DNA from: Neofusicoccum parvum
Taxonomy: Eukaryota > Ascomycota > Dothideomycetes > Botryosphaeriales > Botryosphaeriaceae
NCBI GenBank assembly: GCA_020912385.1
Contig: CP087211.1
Coordinates: 620,001-684,000, forward strand
Length of the DNA stretch: 64,000 nt
Reading direction: 5' to 3'
Below, in pieces: positions 11,386-23,569 of the stretch. The stretch's first letter is position 1. Every line of letters begins with the position of its first letter. The notes beneath the pieces were generated by a model, which made no database searches, was not told the origin of the DNA, and was given only the letters and a program-made list of their open reading frames with translations. Made by a program: the position numbers and the translations under genes.

Positions 11386-12351
11386 TTACGCGACGAGCTG
11401 GACGACACCGCCGGCCTCCTTGATCTTGCGCCTATGTCGAAGTCAGTAAGACAACCGAGTCAAGCCAGATGCAATTTACTCACTCAGCCTCCTTGGAAAC
11501 GTAGCGGGCGCGGACAATGATCGGGACCTTAGGGAGACGGCCCTTGCCGAGGACCTTGGAGTAGCCAAGGGGAAGAAGGTCGAGGACGGGAGCCTTCTCG
11601 GTGCTCTTGGCAGACAGGTACTGGTCGCGCTGCTCAAGAGGGATGAGGGACCACAGCTTGTCGAGGTTGACAACGGGCTTCCAGAACTCCTGCTGAGTCT
11701 TGTGGAAGTACCTCATACCAACCTTACCGAAGTAACCGGGGTCTGCGCTAGTTAGCACACCAGCATGCCAAGCTCAGGAGCCAAAGACTTACGGTACTTG
11801 TCCATGTTCGTGCGGTGGTGGTGCTGACCACCAGCGAGACCACGACCACCGGGGTGCTTCCTGTGCTTGCCAACTATGACGTGTCAGTGACGAGTCTCTA
11901 ATGGAACGAAGATTTGATGTGACAAGGGACAAAAGAATAATGATCCTCTCCAGCGGTCTTCTCGGCTGCTCTCAACTACTATTCGCTAGGCAAATCTTCT
12001 CCTACAAGCCTCCATTCCACTACGAATATCGTTGGCAGTGACGCCGGGTAGGTGCGCCGTGCCAAGAGTGTAGGTGTTGAGAATGAAGGGTTGACAGCGA
12101 TGGCGACGGAGAGCAGTTCGAGTAGACCGATAGTTGAGAGTTCGGTAGGAACGAGTGTTCGTCTCGAGCGGTATTCCGTTTGCTTCGCGAAGCACGCAGT
12201 ATACCACACCGTGTGGAGGTGAGGGAGCGAGGGAACGAGGGAACGAGGGTGCGCGAGTGCGAGCGATGGTGAGAATGGGATACGTACTGCGTCCGTGACC
12301 GGCGCTGACATGGCCGCGGTGCTTGCGGGTCTTGGAGAGGCGGGTCGGCAT
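11386..12351 (-). CDS. RPL28: 60S ribosomal protein L28 (uL15, L27a family)
   Basis: Four exons on the minus strand: 12351-12288, 11873-11793, 11742-11484 and 11431-11386. They sum to 450 nt, i.e. 149 residues, the normal length for fungal L28. The start [20 protein letters not shown], the loop [13 protein letters not shown] and the [15 protein letters not shown] stretch are diagnostic of uL15. It is a structural protein of the large cytosolic ribosomal subunit. Intron 1 is long (414 nt), as often in ribosomal protein genes; the others are 50 and 52 nt. I searched intron 1 for C/D-box motifs of a hosted snoRNA and saw none. All splice sites are canonical and the phases agree. Confidence 0.97.
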
Positions 12352-12695
12352 CTTGACGTTGTTGTGTGGCCGAAGGTGTTGATGGTCGTCCTTGGAGGAG
12401 AAATGCGAAATGCCCGCGAGTTTCGAAGTTTTCGTTGTTGCGCAGCTCGCTTAGCACACCCACGTGACTTAGCGCCTCTGCAGCGCCAAGATTTCCATTG
12501 CCAAGGCCGATGGCTTACCTAACTGCGGTGATGAGAAATGGCTGCCATCAGATTGGAGTTGAGCAGTCAGTTGAACGCGACTTCACGAGCCTTGGACCAG
12601 AGATTCAGTTCGGAGAGGAGTGTCTTCACTTCGCACTAGTATGATTATGCTTCTAAGCTCATTCAATTAGGATTTCCTCATTGATCCCTCAGTCC
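12352..12695. promoter_or_regulatory. Promoter region of the L28 gene / 3' flank of ISA2
   Basis: About 340 bp between the L28 start codon and the ISA2 stop codon; both genes are on the minus strand. No specific motif was identified. Confidence 0.45.
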
Positions 12696-13428
12696 CTACA
12701 TCTTGACATCAAAACTCGTGCCGCACCCACAGCTACTACTTGCGGCAGGGTTGTCCACAATCTTGAACTGGCTCCCGATCAGCTCCATTGTATAGTCGAC
12801 CTTGCTTCCCTTCAGCAGCTCCAGGCTAGGCTCGTCCAACACAATCTTCGTGCCATCCGCGCCCTCAAACACCGTGTCTTCCTCCTGCGAAATCTCGGAC
12901 ATGTTGGTAAGGGACATTAGGTATTGGAAGCCGTGGCAGCCGCCCGATTCAACGGTAATGCGTAGTAGGAGGTCTGGGTTCTTGTCTTGTGTCATAATTT
13001 GTTTTAGGCGCTGTGGAGAGGAGGGTCAGCTATGGTTCTCAGACCATCGGGAGATGGCTTGCATCCTGGTGCCTTACGTGTGCTGCACGCGGTGTTATCT
13101 CCACCACCATTTCATTTCCATCCTCGTCCGTTCGCGGGTTTAGGACGGCTGCGCGTCGCGACACTGAAGATGAGAACAACCGAGCTGCAAGCCCCCTCTC
13201 CGGTATTTGCAGTCGCCCAGGCTGCCGTATTGATGAAGTAGTCTTTGAGCGTATCGACGGCGCGAGGAAGCCGAGGAGCGATGTCGCCGGGGAAGTGGCG
13301 GATCTGGAGGAGGCGGCGAAGCTGCGGCGGGCGCCCCGGATGGCCTGGCGCGCAGTGGCCGGGCGGGCGCGAGCTGCGGACTGCAGCGAGCGGAGGCAAG
13401 AAGAGCAGATCATAGGCGCGGATGCCAT
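12696..13428 (-). CDS. ISA2: Mitochondrial iron-sulfur assembly protein Isa2
   Basis: Two exons, 13428-13078 and 13010-12696, encode 221 residues. The A-type carrier domain starts near residue 118 (RLKQIM...). The three conserved cysteines are visible: GGCHGFQY, and the C-terminal SCGCGTSF. The first 110 residues are Arg/Ser/Ala-rich without acidic residues at the start, as in a mitochondrial presequence. Isa1/Isa2 mature [4Fe-4S] proteins such as aconitase and lipoate synthase in the matrix. The 67-nt intron has canonical ends. Another in-frame Met five codons downstream is an alternative start. The gene shares a 226-bp upstream region with kynureninase on the other strand. Confidence 0.93.
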
Positions 13429-13654
13429 GGCGTTGCGGCGGTGGAGGCTGGAGAGCTGGAGAAGGAGGGCTTTGAAATCATCGGAGGAGCGGGCGATGGC
13501 CGACGGCAACAGTGACGGCTGCTCGGGTGTGGCGCTCGCTGCGCTGCACCAGCCACACATCGCCCCGCCATCGGTCCCGCGATGATGATGCGCATCATCG
13601 CCGACTCCTTCTCTCCCGTCACACTGCTTACGCGACGACCATTGAACCTCCACC
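13429..13654. promoter_or_regulatory. Bidirectional promoter of ISA2 and kynureninase
   Basis: Only 226 bp separate the two start codons, so core promoters of both genes lie here. No TATA box or known factor site stands out. Confidence 0.6.
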
Positions 13655-15215
13655 ATGGCGCAGGACACCTCGTCGGAGCTCCAGCTCGACGACCCCAAAT
13701 CTTTCACCAAAGAGTACGCAGAGGCGCTCGATGCGCAGGACCCTCTCCGCAAGCTCCGCGAAGAATTTATAATCCCAACGCGCGCCGGCCTGAAGCGCAA
13801 GCGGCTGGGTACCGGAGCAGGCGCCGTCGAGGTCAGCGAGAAGATCAACTCCCTGCTGCCTGAGAATGAGTTGACCTACCCGTGCACCTACCTGTGCGGC
13901 AACTCTCTGGGCTTGCAACCGCGGCGCACGCAAGAGTACATCCGCAAGTACCTGGACACATGGGCGAACAAGGGCGTGTATGGCCACTTCCAGCCGCTTG
14001 AGGACGCCGTGTCGCGCCCGTGGGTCGACATCGACGAGGATGCGAAGGTAGAGTCGGCCAAGATCGTCGGAGCGCAGCCGGACGAGGTGGCCGTCATGCA
14101 GACGCTGACGGCCAACATCCACTTGCTGATGGCGAGCTTCTTCCGCCCAACCAAGCAACGCTACAAGATCATCATTGAAGGCAAAGCATTCCCCAGCGAT
14201 CACGTACGTAGAAAAACCCACCCCGCCCAGATTTCACTCTCCATGTGCTCATCCACCGCCGCAGTACGCCGTGCGATCTCAACTCCACCACCACAACCTC
14301 CACCCCTCCACCGCCCTCGTCGAGCTCAACCCCCCAGACTCCACCACCGCCTACCTCCCCACCTCCTACATCCTCTCCGTCATCGATGAGCACGCCGACA
14401 CTACCGCACTGCTCCTCCTCCCGGGCATCCAGTACTACAGCGGCCAACTCTTCGACATCCCCCGCATCACCGCCCACGCGCAAGCCCGCGGAATCACCGT
14501 GGGCTGGGACCTCGCGCACGCCGTCGGCAACGTCCCCCTCTCGCTCCACGACTGGAACGTCGACTTCGCCGCCTGGTGCAACTACAAGTACATGAACGGC
14601 GGGCCGGGCGTGATCGGCGGCCTCTTTGTGCACTCGCGCCACACCAGCATCACCACCCCATCCGCTGACCCATCCTCCTCCCCTCCCACCGCCATCACCG
14701 CCTCCACCCTCGGCTATCAGCCCCGCCTGTCCGGCTGGTGGGGCCACGACAAGTCGTCGCGCTTCCAGATGCACTCGACGTTCGTGCCCATGCCCGGCGC
14801 GGCCGGCTTCCAGCTGTCGAACCCGTCGGCGCTGGACACGACGGCGCTCCTCGCCTCTCTCTCAGTCTTCGCCCAGACCTCCGTCGCCGACCTGCGCGCC
14901 AAGTCCCTCCGCCTGACCGCGTACCTGGAGCACCTGCTCTTCGCCGCCGCCGATGCCGATAGGCCGTACTCCTTGATCACGCCGAAGGACCCGCAGGAGC
15001 GCGGCGCGCAGCTGAGCCTGCTGCTGCGGCCCGGGCTGCTGGAGCCTGTCATGGAGGAGCTGGAGGAGAAGGGCGTGGTGGTGGATGAGCGGAGGCCGGA
15101 TGTGGTGCGCGTGGCGCCGGCGCCGTTGTACAATGGGTTTGGGGATGTGTGGAGGTTCGTCGAGGTGTTTAAGGAGGCGTGTCGGAAGGCGGAGGCTGCT
15201 GCCGCGGGGAAATAG
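13655..15215 (+). CDS. BNA5: Kynureninase
   Basis: Two exons, 13655-14203 and 14265-15215, give 499 residues. The 61-nt intron (GTACGT donor, GCAG acceptor) restores the reading H-Y-A-V-R-S. The enzyme is PLP-dependent and cleaves kynurenine or 3-hydroxykynurenine to anthranilate or 3-hydroxyanthranilate plus alanine, a step in tryptophan breakdown and de novo NAD synthesis. Motifs seen: [11 protein letters not shown] near residue 75, [10 protein letters not shown] (PLP-binding Asp), and [12 protein letters not shown] with the Schiff-base Lys. Length and order of motifs match fungal kynureninases. It is divergent from ISA2. Confidence 0.96.
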
Positions 15216-16665
15216 GTGGAGAGGATCTGTAGTGTCAAGATTGGATAGATTTCGGGCTGCGAAGTCGTTTCGTAGAATGTTGCAATAGTATAGTGCCATG
15301 TAGGGGGCTCAAAGTTTTGAAATTTACAACTTAACATTTCTGCATATTGAACTCTTCTTTTCGGATGATCGGTTCGATTTCCCGTGTGAAGTTCCACTAC
15401 TATCAAGAATCCTGTAGAATATCTATCTTATCAGCTGCATCCAGTTTTCTTTTACTTCGGGCTATTCTTCCAGTTGAGGATCATGATCTAGAAAAACTCC
15501 ATACAGGTATGATGGGATAAAAAAAATGTTGGTCTTAATTCTATAATTGAGATCTAATTTTGTTGTCGAGATTGTCTGTACCAATGCTGCCCCCAACTGT
15601 TGAAGACGACGAATCACAACTTGTGTTATAGTTTGAGCATGCTTAATGATTTAATTTGACTACCAAAATTACGAATGATGTCACTTTTCCTGTGCTGATA
15701 ATATTTCCACGTTCCTATAATTTAATTTTATGACTATGCAGAAATTAAATATCAGTTGTTGGGTTCCACAAATATTAATAACCCATTGCTGATGTACAAA
15801 CTCAGCTTCATTCAAGTCAGGAGAACGCTTTTGTCAGATCACAGCCTAAAGTAAACGCATAATTGAGAGAGTGTCAACGAGAACGAGTATTCGATCTGAG
15901 CCCTGCAAGACAGCAAAGCTATCACTTAACTACAAACACGTTGAGTACCGATTTAAGACATGTTAATCTGATATTTCGGTATCGCAATCACCGCATCAAC
16001 CAGGTTATTTTCAATGTTATGGTCAAGTCAGCGTCTCTGCATGGCAAAGGCAAGCAAACCGGTATGGTATCGTTATGGTAGCAGCAAATCCTGGAATTCT
16101 TAACGACACAACGCATACAACAGAAACAAGCCGAACACTATAATTGTCTCCTTTACCACCACGCAGGTAGGAACTACGTCTTGAGAAGGAAATATCCTCC
16201 TTCTCGTCATCCTCACTCGCAGTCGCGCTTTCACCGAAAGCTTCGCCAACGAAAAGGACTAATCCACCCCCCTTCCCACCCACGTTCGACAAAAGCCCTG
16301 TACTCATGCATCTGCGGTCTCTCTTTGGCAAGGTGCGTCTGGGCTTCAAGTGGCAATCGTTTGCGCATACAGATCGGTATCAAAGCGTCGTTTCAAAGGC
16401 GTCGGAACGAGATGTCGCTTTGGGGAGAGACCGGAAAGAAGAATTCCATTGTGTCATTGCAGTGACTACACATCGGGGGAATAATGGTCTGGGTCATCAA
16501 GAGACTCATTTCATGAAAGGATCGGAAGCGGAAGTAGAGAAAAGAAATGGAAGCAGCAACAGCAGCAAGAGCAAGGCCTAGTCGAACATTGGAGAAGGAC
16601 AAAATAAGTTTGATTGGCATTGGTTTGCTCAACTGAGCCGACATGCACGAAAAAGGAGGTGCCAA
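15216..16665. other. AT-rich intergenic stretch without a gene
   Basis: 1.45 kb between the 3' ends of kynureninase and NST1 (convergent genes). From about 15300 to 16150 the sequence is clearly more AT-rich than the flanks, with many TAAT/AATTTA stretches. I find no coding motif, tRNA or repeat unit. It may be decayed sequence, but the source cannot be told. Confidence 0.5.
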
Positions 16666-19600
16666 CTAGAAGCTTGGTGATGATACACCGCCTCCAAGAG
16701 CGGAGGCAGGGAATGGCGATGCGCGGACCGCAGGAGCGCTGGTGCCGATGCCGAAAGGTGTCGAGTGAGCCGGGATAGGGCTGCCAATCTCGCCTAAGCC
16801 ATGGAAACCCTGACCAGGGATGCGAACGCCGCCGGCGCTGTTGGCCGAATCCGGCTCAAACTTTACTGCCACGACTCCGTCCGGTCCATCTTTCTTGCGC
16901 AGAAAACCGCCCCCATTATGGGCGTCGCCCTCAGTCTCGCAAATATCTACGACTTCATGCTCTGCGACGGGAGCGTCTGTCGGGATACGGATGCCACTAT
17001 CGATCGCGCGGATGACGGACGGGATATCATAAAAACCGTCTGAGTTTGCATCGTTCTGTGCAAGCTGTTTGCATGCTTGGCATACCATCAGACGAACCGA
17101 CACAGGGCGTGAGATGCTTGGCCTATGCGGACCACCAAGTGGAGCCCCAACGCTGCCAAAACTGCCGACTGTAGTAGGCCAACCGCCAGCAGTAGGAGGG
17201 GAGCCCCACGTGCTACCACCCATGCCAGGAGGCCCGAATGGAACAGTTGGTGTACCCCACGTACTGTTGCCGCCGCTCGGTAACCCAAACGGATCAATGC
17301 CACGAGTGCCAACATCAGTGAAGAGCGGAGATGTACCGAAGCCCACCCTACCAGCAGACCTCGCCGAGGGTGCAAGGCTGGCACGACGAACTTCACCTGC
17401 ACTCGTCGGAATAGGCTCATCGCTGTCATCGAGAAGAGCACTGCTTCCCAGATGGTTGCTGAGCTCATCAACATCGGTGTGACCAGGCCTCTTGTGTTCC
17501 AGACTGGGTTCTTGCGGCTTAACGCTGGATGGTCGCTGAATGGGTGCCGGCCGAGAAATCGGGTGAGCTTGAGGACCGCCTATCGGCGAATCAAATGAAC
17601 CTGATCCGGATGCTTGGCGAGAGTGTGATGGCATGATATCACGAGGAGCACTGAACCCAGGGATCTGACCTGCCGCACTCATGCCGGGCAGAGGCTGGCC
17701 AAAACCAGGGGGCATGGCCATACCGGGGAAGCCCCGACCAAGTGGCATTCCGGGCGCGTTCATACCAGGTGGTGGTGCGGGCAGACCATTCGGGGCTGGG
17801 AAGCCGGGGTACTGTGCGCCGATCGGTGGAGGTGCGTGGGGAAACATGGGCCCACGGGGCTGATTCAGACCGTGGATCATCCCGCCCTGCATGGGTGAAG
17901 GTGCATTCAGGCCGAGAGGCAGACTACCAAAAGCAGAATGCATACCAGGAGGAGGGCCTATAGGCAGCATTGGCGAGGCCGGCTGGGGGTGCTGCAATGT
18001 GGATGATTGAGCTTGCGGCTGAGGCTTCTGTAGAATAGTCCTTGGTACTGCGCTTCCATGCTGGTTGCTTGGCGACACTGATTTGCTTGTTCCTGGGAAA
18101 ACTTGAGGCGTCTTTGGCGAAGATCCATGGGAGCCTTGCTGGGAGCTCTGGCGCGGCTTTGATGGAGTTGGGGCCTTGGGAATATTGGGTGTTGCGACCT
18201 GAACGAGAGGCGACGGATAACCAGCTGAAGATTGTTTAGAGATGAGTCCAGGTGGAAGGGCCGGCGTCGGTTGAGAAGGCCGCTTATTGTTTTGCGCTTG
18301 TTGAGCAGCCTTTGCAGCCTCTTCTTCCCTCCGGACGCGCTCCTTGGACTCTTTCTCTGCTCTGATCTTTGCCTCCTTCTCCTTCCGCTGCTGCTCTGCA
18401 TGTGCCTTCTGCTCTCTCGCTTCCTTGTCTCTAGCCTCCCGCTCTTCGCGCTCTTTGCGCTTCGCCTCTTCCCGAGCTTTCTTCTCCGCGGCCTTTTGCT
18501 CTTGGACCTTACGCTCCACCTCCTGTTGCTTCTGACGTTCCTCCTCTACCCTTCGCTTCTTGTCCGCTTCCTTTTTCTTCCTTTCCTCCTCCTGAGCTTT
18601 CCGTTCGGCATCCTTCTTCTTCTTCTGCTCCTCGCGCTTCTTCCGTAGTTCTTCTTGCTTCTGTGCTTCTGCTGCTCTCGCAGCTTCCTCCTCAGCCTTC
18701 TTCTCGGCATCCTTGCGAGCCTTCTCTTCAGCCTGCCGTTGCTTCTGCGCAGCCTTCTTCTCCTTCCTCTTCTGGGCATCCTTGGATTTCTTTGCTTCGC
18801 GTTCTGCCGTGCGCCGGTTTTCCTCATCGAGCTCTTCGATGAGTTTTTGCTGGCGCTCGTTTGCGACTTTTTCTCGATATGCTGAAAGTACACGTTGTTC
18901 GAACATCCGCGCCGCGAAAATCTGGAACATCCTTCGGCCTTCCCGCATCCGCTGTTGCTCCGTCATCGTGTCCTAAATTTTGTCAGAAGGAACATCCAGG
19001 GATAGAATAGTGATCTCCAAACCAAATCGTCTTCCTCCTCCTCATACTCGTCCTCTTGACTATCGTAATCCTCTTCCTCTTCCTCGTAATCTTCTTCGTC
19101 TGGAGGTGGACCGTGATTGTGACCGGCGTGATGATTCTGCATAGATGATGAATAGGCCAAGTTGCCCGCGTGCTCTACAACTTGATCTTCCCGTTGCATT
19201 CGACGTTCCGCCAGTTGCTCCATCATCTCGATGAACTTTTTGCCGTCGTTTTTGAGCAGATCGTCTGCAACCGTAAGGATTCCACCTGCTAATGAAAGAC
19301 CTTAGCATCCACTCTTATCATGCCCAGTCTCCGAGCAACTCCATCAACCGACCTTTGACTGTCAGACTGTTGCCGAAGAAGGAGAAGTCCGCAGCTGTAC
19401 CTCTCACAGGTAGCTCCTCGGGCTCCTCTTCATCACTATACTCTTCTTCATCCTCGTCGCTGTACTCGTCGTCGTCCAGCTCATCCTCCTCGTCCTCCTC
19501 GTCTCCTATCTCCTCGACACGGTTGCCGGAGTCGTATGGCTGGTTTGGGTCGATCATGCGGTCCGGCGGGAGGCGAGGGTCTTGTCTGCGGCTGTATGGC

Positions 19601-20481
19601 CTCCCTGTGGTTAGCACGGAATCGCCATCATTGGGTATGTGCTCCTGGTCGCCGTACAGCTCCAACTCCTCGTAGTACGCGTCGTACAGAACCTCAAGCT
19701 CCTCCTCAATTGCCGTACGCTTCCTTCCGCAGACCGTGCAGCTGCACGAGTGCTTTTGCTGCTCCTTCATCTTGCGCAGAACCGCCTCTTTCTCGATCTT
19801 GACCAGTGACTTCCGTTCCTCTTCTCCCAACGACAACCAAAACTCCCTGATCCTCTCCCGCTCCTCCTGCGTCGACGTATTCCATATGCGGTCTCTGGAG
19901 GTCGAGCTGCGCATCGAGCGAAATGCGGGATTGGAGAGTGGCGGGGGCGGTGGGGGCGGAGGTGGATGCGAGCCTGCGTGGGTGAGCATTCCGGACGAGC
20001 TGCCGCTCGGTATGTCGTAGGGATGGGCGTGCGCATCGGACTGCCTGCCGCGCTTCTTCTTCTTCTTTTTCTTGTTCTTGCTGCCCGATATGGCCGCGTC
20101 CGCAGCGTGTCCGTTTGCCGTGGGCATGCCGGGGTCGTAGTGGTGGGCATACGCGTGGGCAGCCTCGTCATCGGTGTAGTACAGGTCGTCGCCATCAGCA
20201 GCATCGAATTGGTCCGCGTCGTCCAGGTCGTCGTCGTACTCCAGCGCGGACTGGGTGTCGGCGGGCGCTGGGCTGCCGTTGTGCACGGAGCTCTGGACAT
20301 GCGGCACATGACCGTTCCGCAGGCTGGGGTTGGCGTGCTGCTCAGCCTGCTGCTTCGCGGCCAGCTTCGCCCGGCGCTTCGCCTTCTTGCGATTGACACT
20401 GGGGTTGCCGGGCGGCGCTGCGCCGGTGAGCACGCCGTTGCTGGGCGCCGGCGCGCCGGGATGCGCTTTGGTATTGGCCAT
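16666..20481 (-). CDS. NST1: Stress response protein Nst1
   Basis: Three exons on the minus strand: 20481-19353, 19285-19023 and 18972-16666, total 3699 nt, 1232 residues. Phases agree at both introns (67 and 50 nt). Order of regions: basic Lys/Arg-rich N-terminus; Asp/Glu-rich acidic block near the end of exon 1; a conserved segment around [15 protein letters not shown]; second acidic block; the family signature [21 protein letters not shown]; then a very long charged coiled coil of about 200 residues (Glu/Lys/Arg/Ala); and a Pro/Gly/Met-rich low-complexity C-terminus. In yeast Nst1 affects salt tolerance and interacts with splicing factor Msl1; the molecular role is poorly known. The low-complexity parts make shadow frames on the other strand. 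Confidence 0.95.
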
Positions 20482-21520
20482 ATGGTGTGGGTGCGGCGTC
20501 GGGAGCAGACCTGGCGCGGCGCGGGCGGGTTAGAGATGAGGTCTAGGGCAGGGTGGCGCGGCGGGAGGAGGGTCTGCCCAACGGGCTGACGGCGGCCAAG
20601 GTGGTGCTCAAGGGCGCTGGGCTGTTGAGGCCCCTCCACGACATGGAATGTCACGTACGTGTGCTCGGGTCGGGCCTGCCTTGCTCCGGCGGCGCGGGGA
20701 GCTCTGCTTTCTCGGGCCTGCGGGGGAGCGGGTCGCGGGTTGCTCGGGGCGCGTGCGGCGTGGTGGTGGTGTTGCGGCGGCGTCAAAGAGCGTGCATCAT
20801 CTCTCTCAAGGTGCTGCTGCGGTCGCGCTTAGGCTGTATCGACGCCGGCGATTTGCCGAGCGGGCCTGCGCCTGCCTGCCCAAGGGCCCTGCCCGGCCTG
20901 CCTGGTCCAAGTGCGGCGCCCAGTGCCTGCGAGGCGGCGGCTGCCCATGCGTCGCTGCTGTGCCCTGCTCACTTCCATCCTCGTATCTCAGCACATTTCT
21001 TCGCGCTGCCTCCTCCTTGCAGCTCCGCCCGCCGGCCGCACCACCCAACACCCCGTATATCTGAGCCCCGTTCCGCGCCATTGCACCCGCCGTCTCCTAC
21101 GCCGCTCCCTCGCCTGAGCCCTCGCCGACCGCGCCCTCGCTCACCACACCCGACGAGCTCCTCGTGTGCGCCCTCCGCGACGCCCTCTCCCGCCTGCCTC
21201 GCCGTGCTCCCTGAGCACACACCGCTGCTCAATCGCCCGCCGCGCCGCCTCGCCCGTGGCCTGTCGCCGCCGACCGCTGAGCTCCTGCGACCGCCCGCCC
21301 GTCTGAGCGCTGCTGCCGCCGGCCGCTGTCCTCAACGCCTCCGCAAGCACCGAAGATACCCCAACTAGTACATTGTTTACGCCGCCCGCGACCCAGCCCC
21401 CCGAGCGTCCAGCGCTGCGTCTACGAGCTACTCGGCCTCTCTCGTCCCGCAGGAGCCATCTCTGCCCGCGGCCACCCATCGCACCGCCGTCCGGAGCCCG
21501 TCAGGGGATAATCAGCAGAC
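20482..21520. promoter_or_regulatory. GC-rich divergent upstream region of NST1 and RHO2
   Basis: About 1 kb between two divergent genes. It is GC-rich, with a C-rich pyrimidine-biased plus strand from about 21000 to 21480, typical of fungal 5' leaders. The frames inside it look like composition artefacts. Confidence 0.5.
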
Positions 21521-22701
21521 ATGGCTCAGCAAAACGGCCAAGATGCTCAGGTCATGAGAAGGTACGCGAGCCCGGTGCATTTCCAATCAGTTCCATCAAG
21601 GTGCCGCACGGGGTTCTGAAGATCGACGGCAATCCGTTTCCGCCCGCCTCGCTCTCCGAGCCTCGTTTTCCTGCGCGCACGCATCCTACTTTCCTCATGT
21701 CACGTTGCCGCTTCTCCTACCCCTATCCGACTCGATTCCCATTGCCGGGTGTGGAGAGCTGCGCCTCTTAGCTCTTCAACCCTAAACGAAGCGAGGGAAG
21801 ATCGCGTGCATTGGCGTCCGCGATCCGAGCCTCAGGCAACCAAAAATAGACCACGCTTCCCTGGGACTCGCCGTCGCACTTTGATTCTGCTAGCCGCGGT
21901 TGCCAGCTGCGTTGTTCCTTGTGCGAGCCGCACTGCCTCATCTTTCCGCCAGCCAATTTTTACAATATGCTGCCTTGTGTAACCTGCTGACGCCGGCCGC
22001 CTTGCATAGAAAATTAGTCATTATCGGTGACGGTGCATGTGGAAAGACCAGTTTACTCAGTGTCTTCACCCTGGGATACTTTCCGACTGTAAGTTCTAGA
22101 CCCCGACTTCTCAGGTGACGTAAGACCAATGACTGATCGGTACACAGAGATATGTAAGTCTTATACGTCAGCCCGCTGACGCCCCACTTGTTCGCAAATA
22201 TATTGACCAGCGCTCAAGGTTCCGACCGTGTTTGAGAATTATGTCACCGACTGCCGCGTCGACGGTAAATCCGTACAGCTTGCGCTATGGGATACCGCCG
22301 GACAGGAGGACTACGAACGGCTACGCCCGCTAGCATACTCGAAGGCCCATGTCATTCTTGTTGGTTTCTCCGTTGACTCACCGGACTCCTTGGAGAACGT
22401 CAAGCACAAGTGGGCCGAAGAGGCGAGGGAGCGATGCCCAGATGTTCCGATCATCCTTGTGGGTCTGAAGAAGGATCTCCGCGATGATCCACTAGCTCAG
22501 GAAGAAATGCGGAAGAAGTCGCTCAAGTTCACGACACCTAAGGCCGGCAACGACATGAAGGATGAAATTGGCGCTCGGAAATATCTCGAGTGCTCGTCGC
22601 TGACAGGCGATGGTGTGGACGACGTTTTCGAAGCAGCAACCCGCGCTGCATTGCTGTCTGTTGACAAGGCCGAGACCAATGGTTGCTGCGTCATTCTGTG
22701 A
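21521..22701 (+). CDS. RHO2: Rho2-type small GTPase
   Basis: Four exons, 21521-21561, 22010-22088, 22148-22153 and 22219-22701, give 202 residues. Motifs: P-loop GDGACGKTS, switch I Y-x-P-T-V-F-E-N-Y, switch [18 protein letters not shown], a lineage-specific [14 protein letters not shown], the [22 protein letters not shown] end and a CVIL prenylation box (Leu favours geranylgeranylation). These features fit Rho2, not Rho1, Rho3 or Cdc42. Rho2 signals to protein kinase C and cell-wall glucan synthesis at the plasma membrane. Intron 1 is 448 nt. Exon 3 is a 6-nt microexon coding Arg41-Tyr42; without it two residues of switch I would be missing. The third intron then ends in AAG rather than the nearby CAG, which would break the frame. 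Confidence 0.93.
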
Positions 22702-23569
22702 TAGACGGATCCTGGGAGCGCAGCACAATTGCTTCGTTCTTTTTTGCATGGGCGGAGTTTTGGGTTTGTATCATTGGGCGTCCTCACAGCGCTTCCACCG
22801 GGTCCTTCTTCCTTTCTACAATCCGTTCGTCCGATCAAAATTCTTCGTTTCAGTTCAAGCAGCGGTCACGCTTAATGACGGATGATACCATCGATACGCT
22901 CCTTTGATATTTTTTTTTAGCGGCTCGCCTCTTTTCCGACTCAGTCCAGTTCTTGTCTTTTGGGCTGACTGGATCGCATTCTTTGGTAGTCCACCTTTTT
23001 TCTCATCTGGTCCAAAACCATGGCCTGGACCTCGCTGGTGAGAGGGTCGGTCTTTTTGGGTTATTGTATCGTAATTCGGAGATACTATAATAGCTCGTAC
23101 AAGGAAGGGCCTTTTGATTGCTGAGGCTTGATGTCGTTCCATACTCCGTGACATTGAAATAAGCTCATCCCTGACGGTTGGAGCTATATAGTGGTTCTGA
23201 ACTTTACTTCTTCCATCTCAAACTCCGGGTGAATATTTTACAAACCCAACACATCGGTTAGTAGACGTATGGAGGCATTTGTCGCATCTTTTGAACCGTT
23301 ACAAGACCCGGACGATTGCTTCAACTGGGGGTAGCGGAGTCAATCTTGCTTCGGCGCCCTTGAGAAATACTTCGGTGCTCTGGTTATCGGCTATAGCACA
23401 CAGACCTCCACAAGCACGCAGTTTTTCTTCCGAGGACGGCCTGACTAGGAATTGTTGTTACAATGAGCATGACGCCACCATCTGCTCAGGATATTTGTCG
23501 TCGCTTATTTCCATTTTATTTTTCACCGTTTAGAGCCCCATCACGCCCCTCTCTCTCGTAGCCACGCAT
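22702..23569. other. Intergenic between convergent genes
   Basis: The 3' flanks of RHO2 and the mL40 gene, about 870 bp. No coding or RNA feature is recognised. Confidence 0.5.

Noticed and set aside
11874..12287. Possible snoRNA in the long first intron of the L28 gene
   Set aside because: No RTGATGA C box with a paired CTGA D box was found on the transcribed strand.
15371..15382. GGTTCGATTTCC resembling a tRNA B box
   Set aside because: The flanks cannot form a T stem or an acceptor stem, and no A box lies upstream at the right distance.
20553..21368. 271-codon frame upstream of RHO2
   Set aside because: The region is a C-rich 5' leader; the frame is Pro/Arg/Ala-rich, overlaps others equally long, and shows no homology signature.
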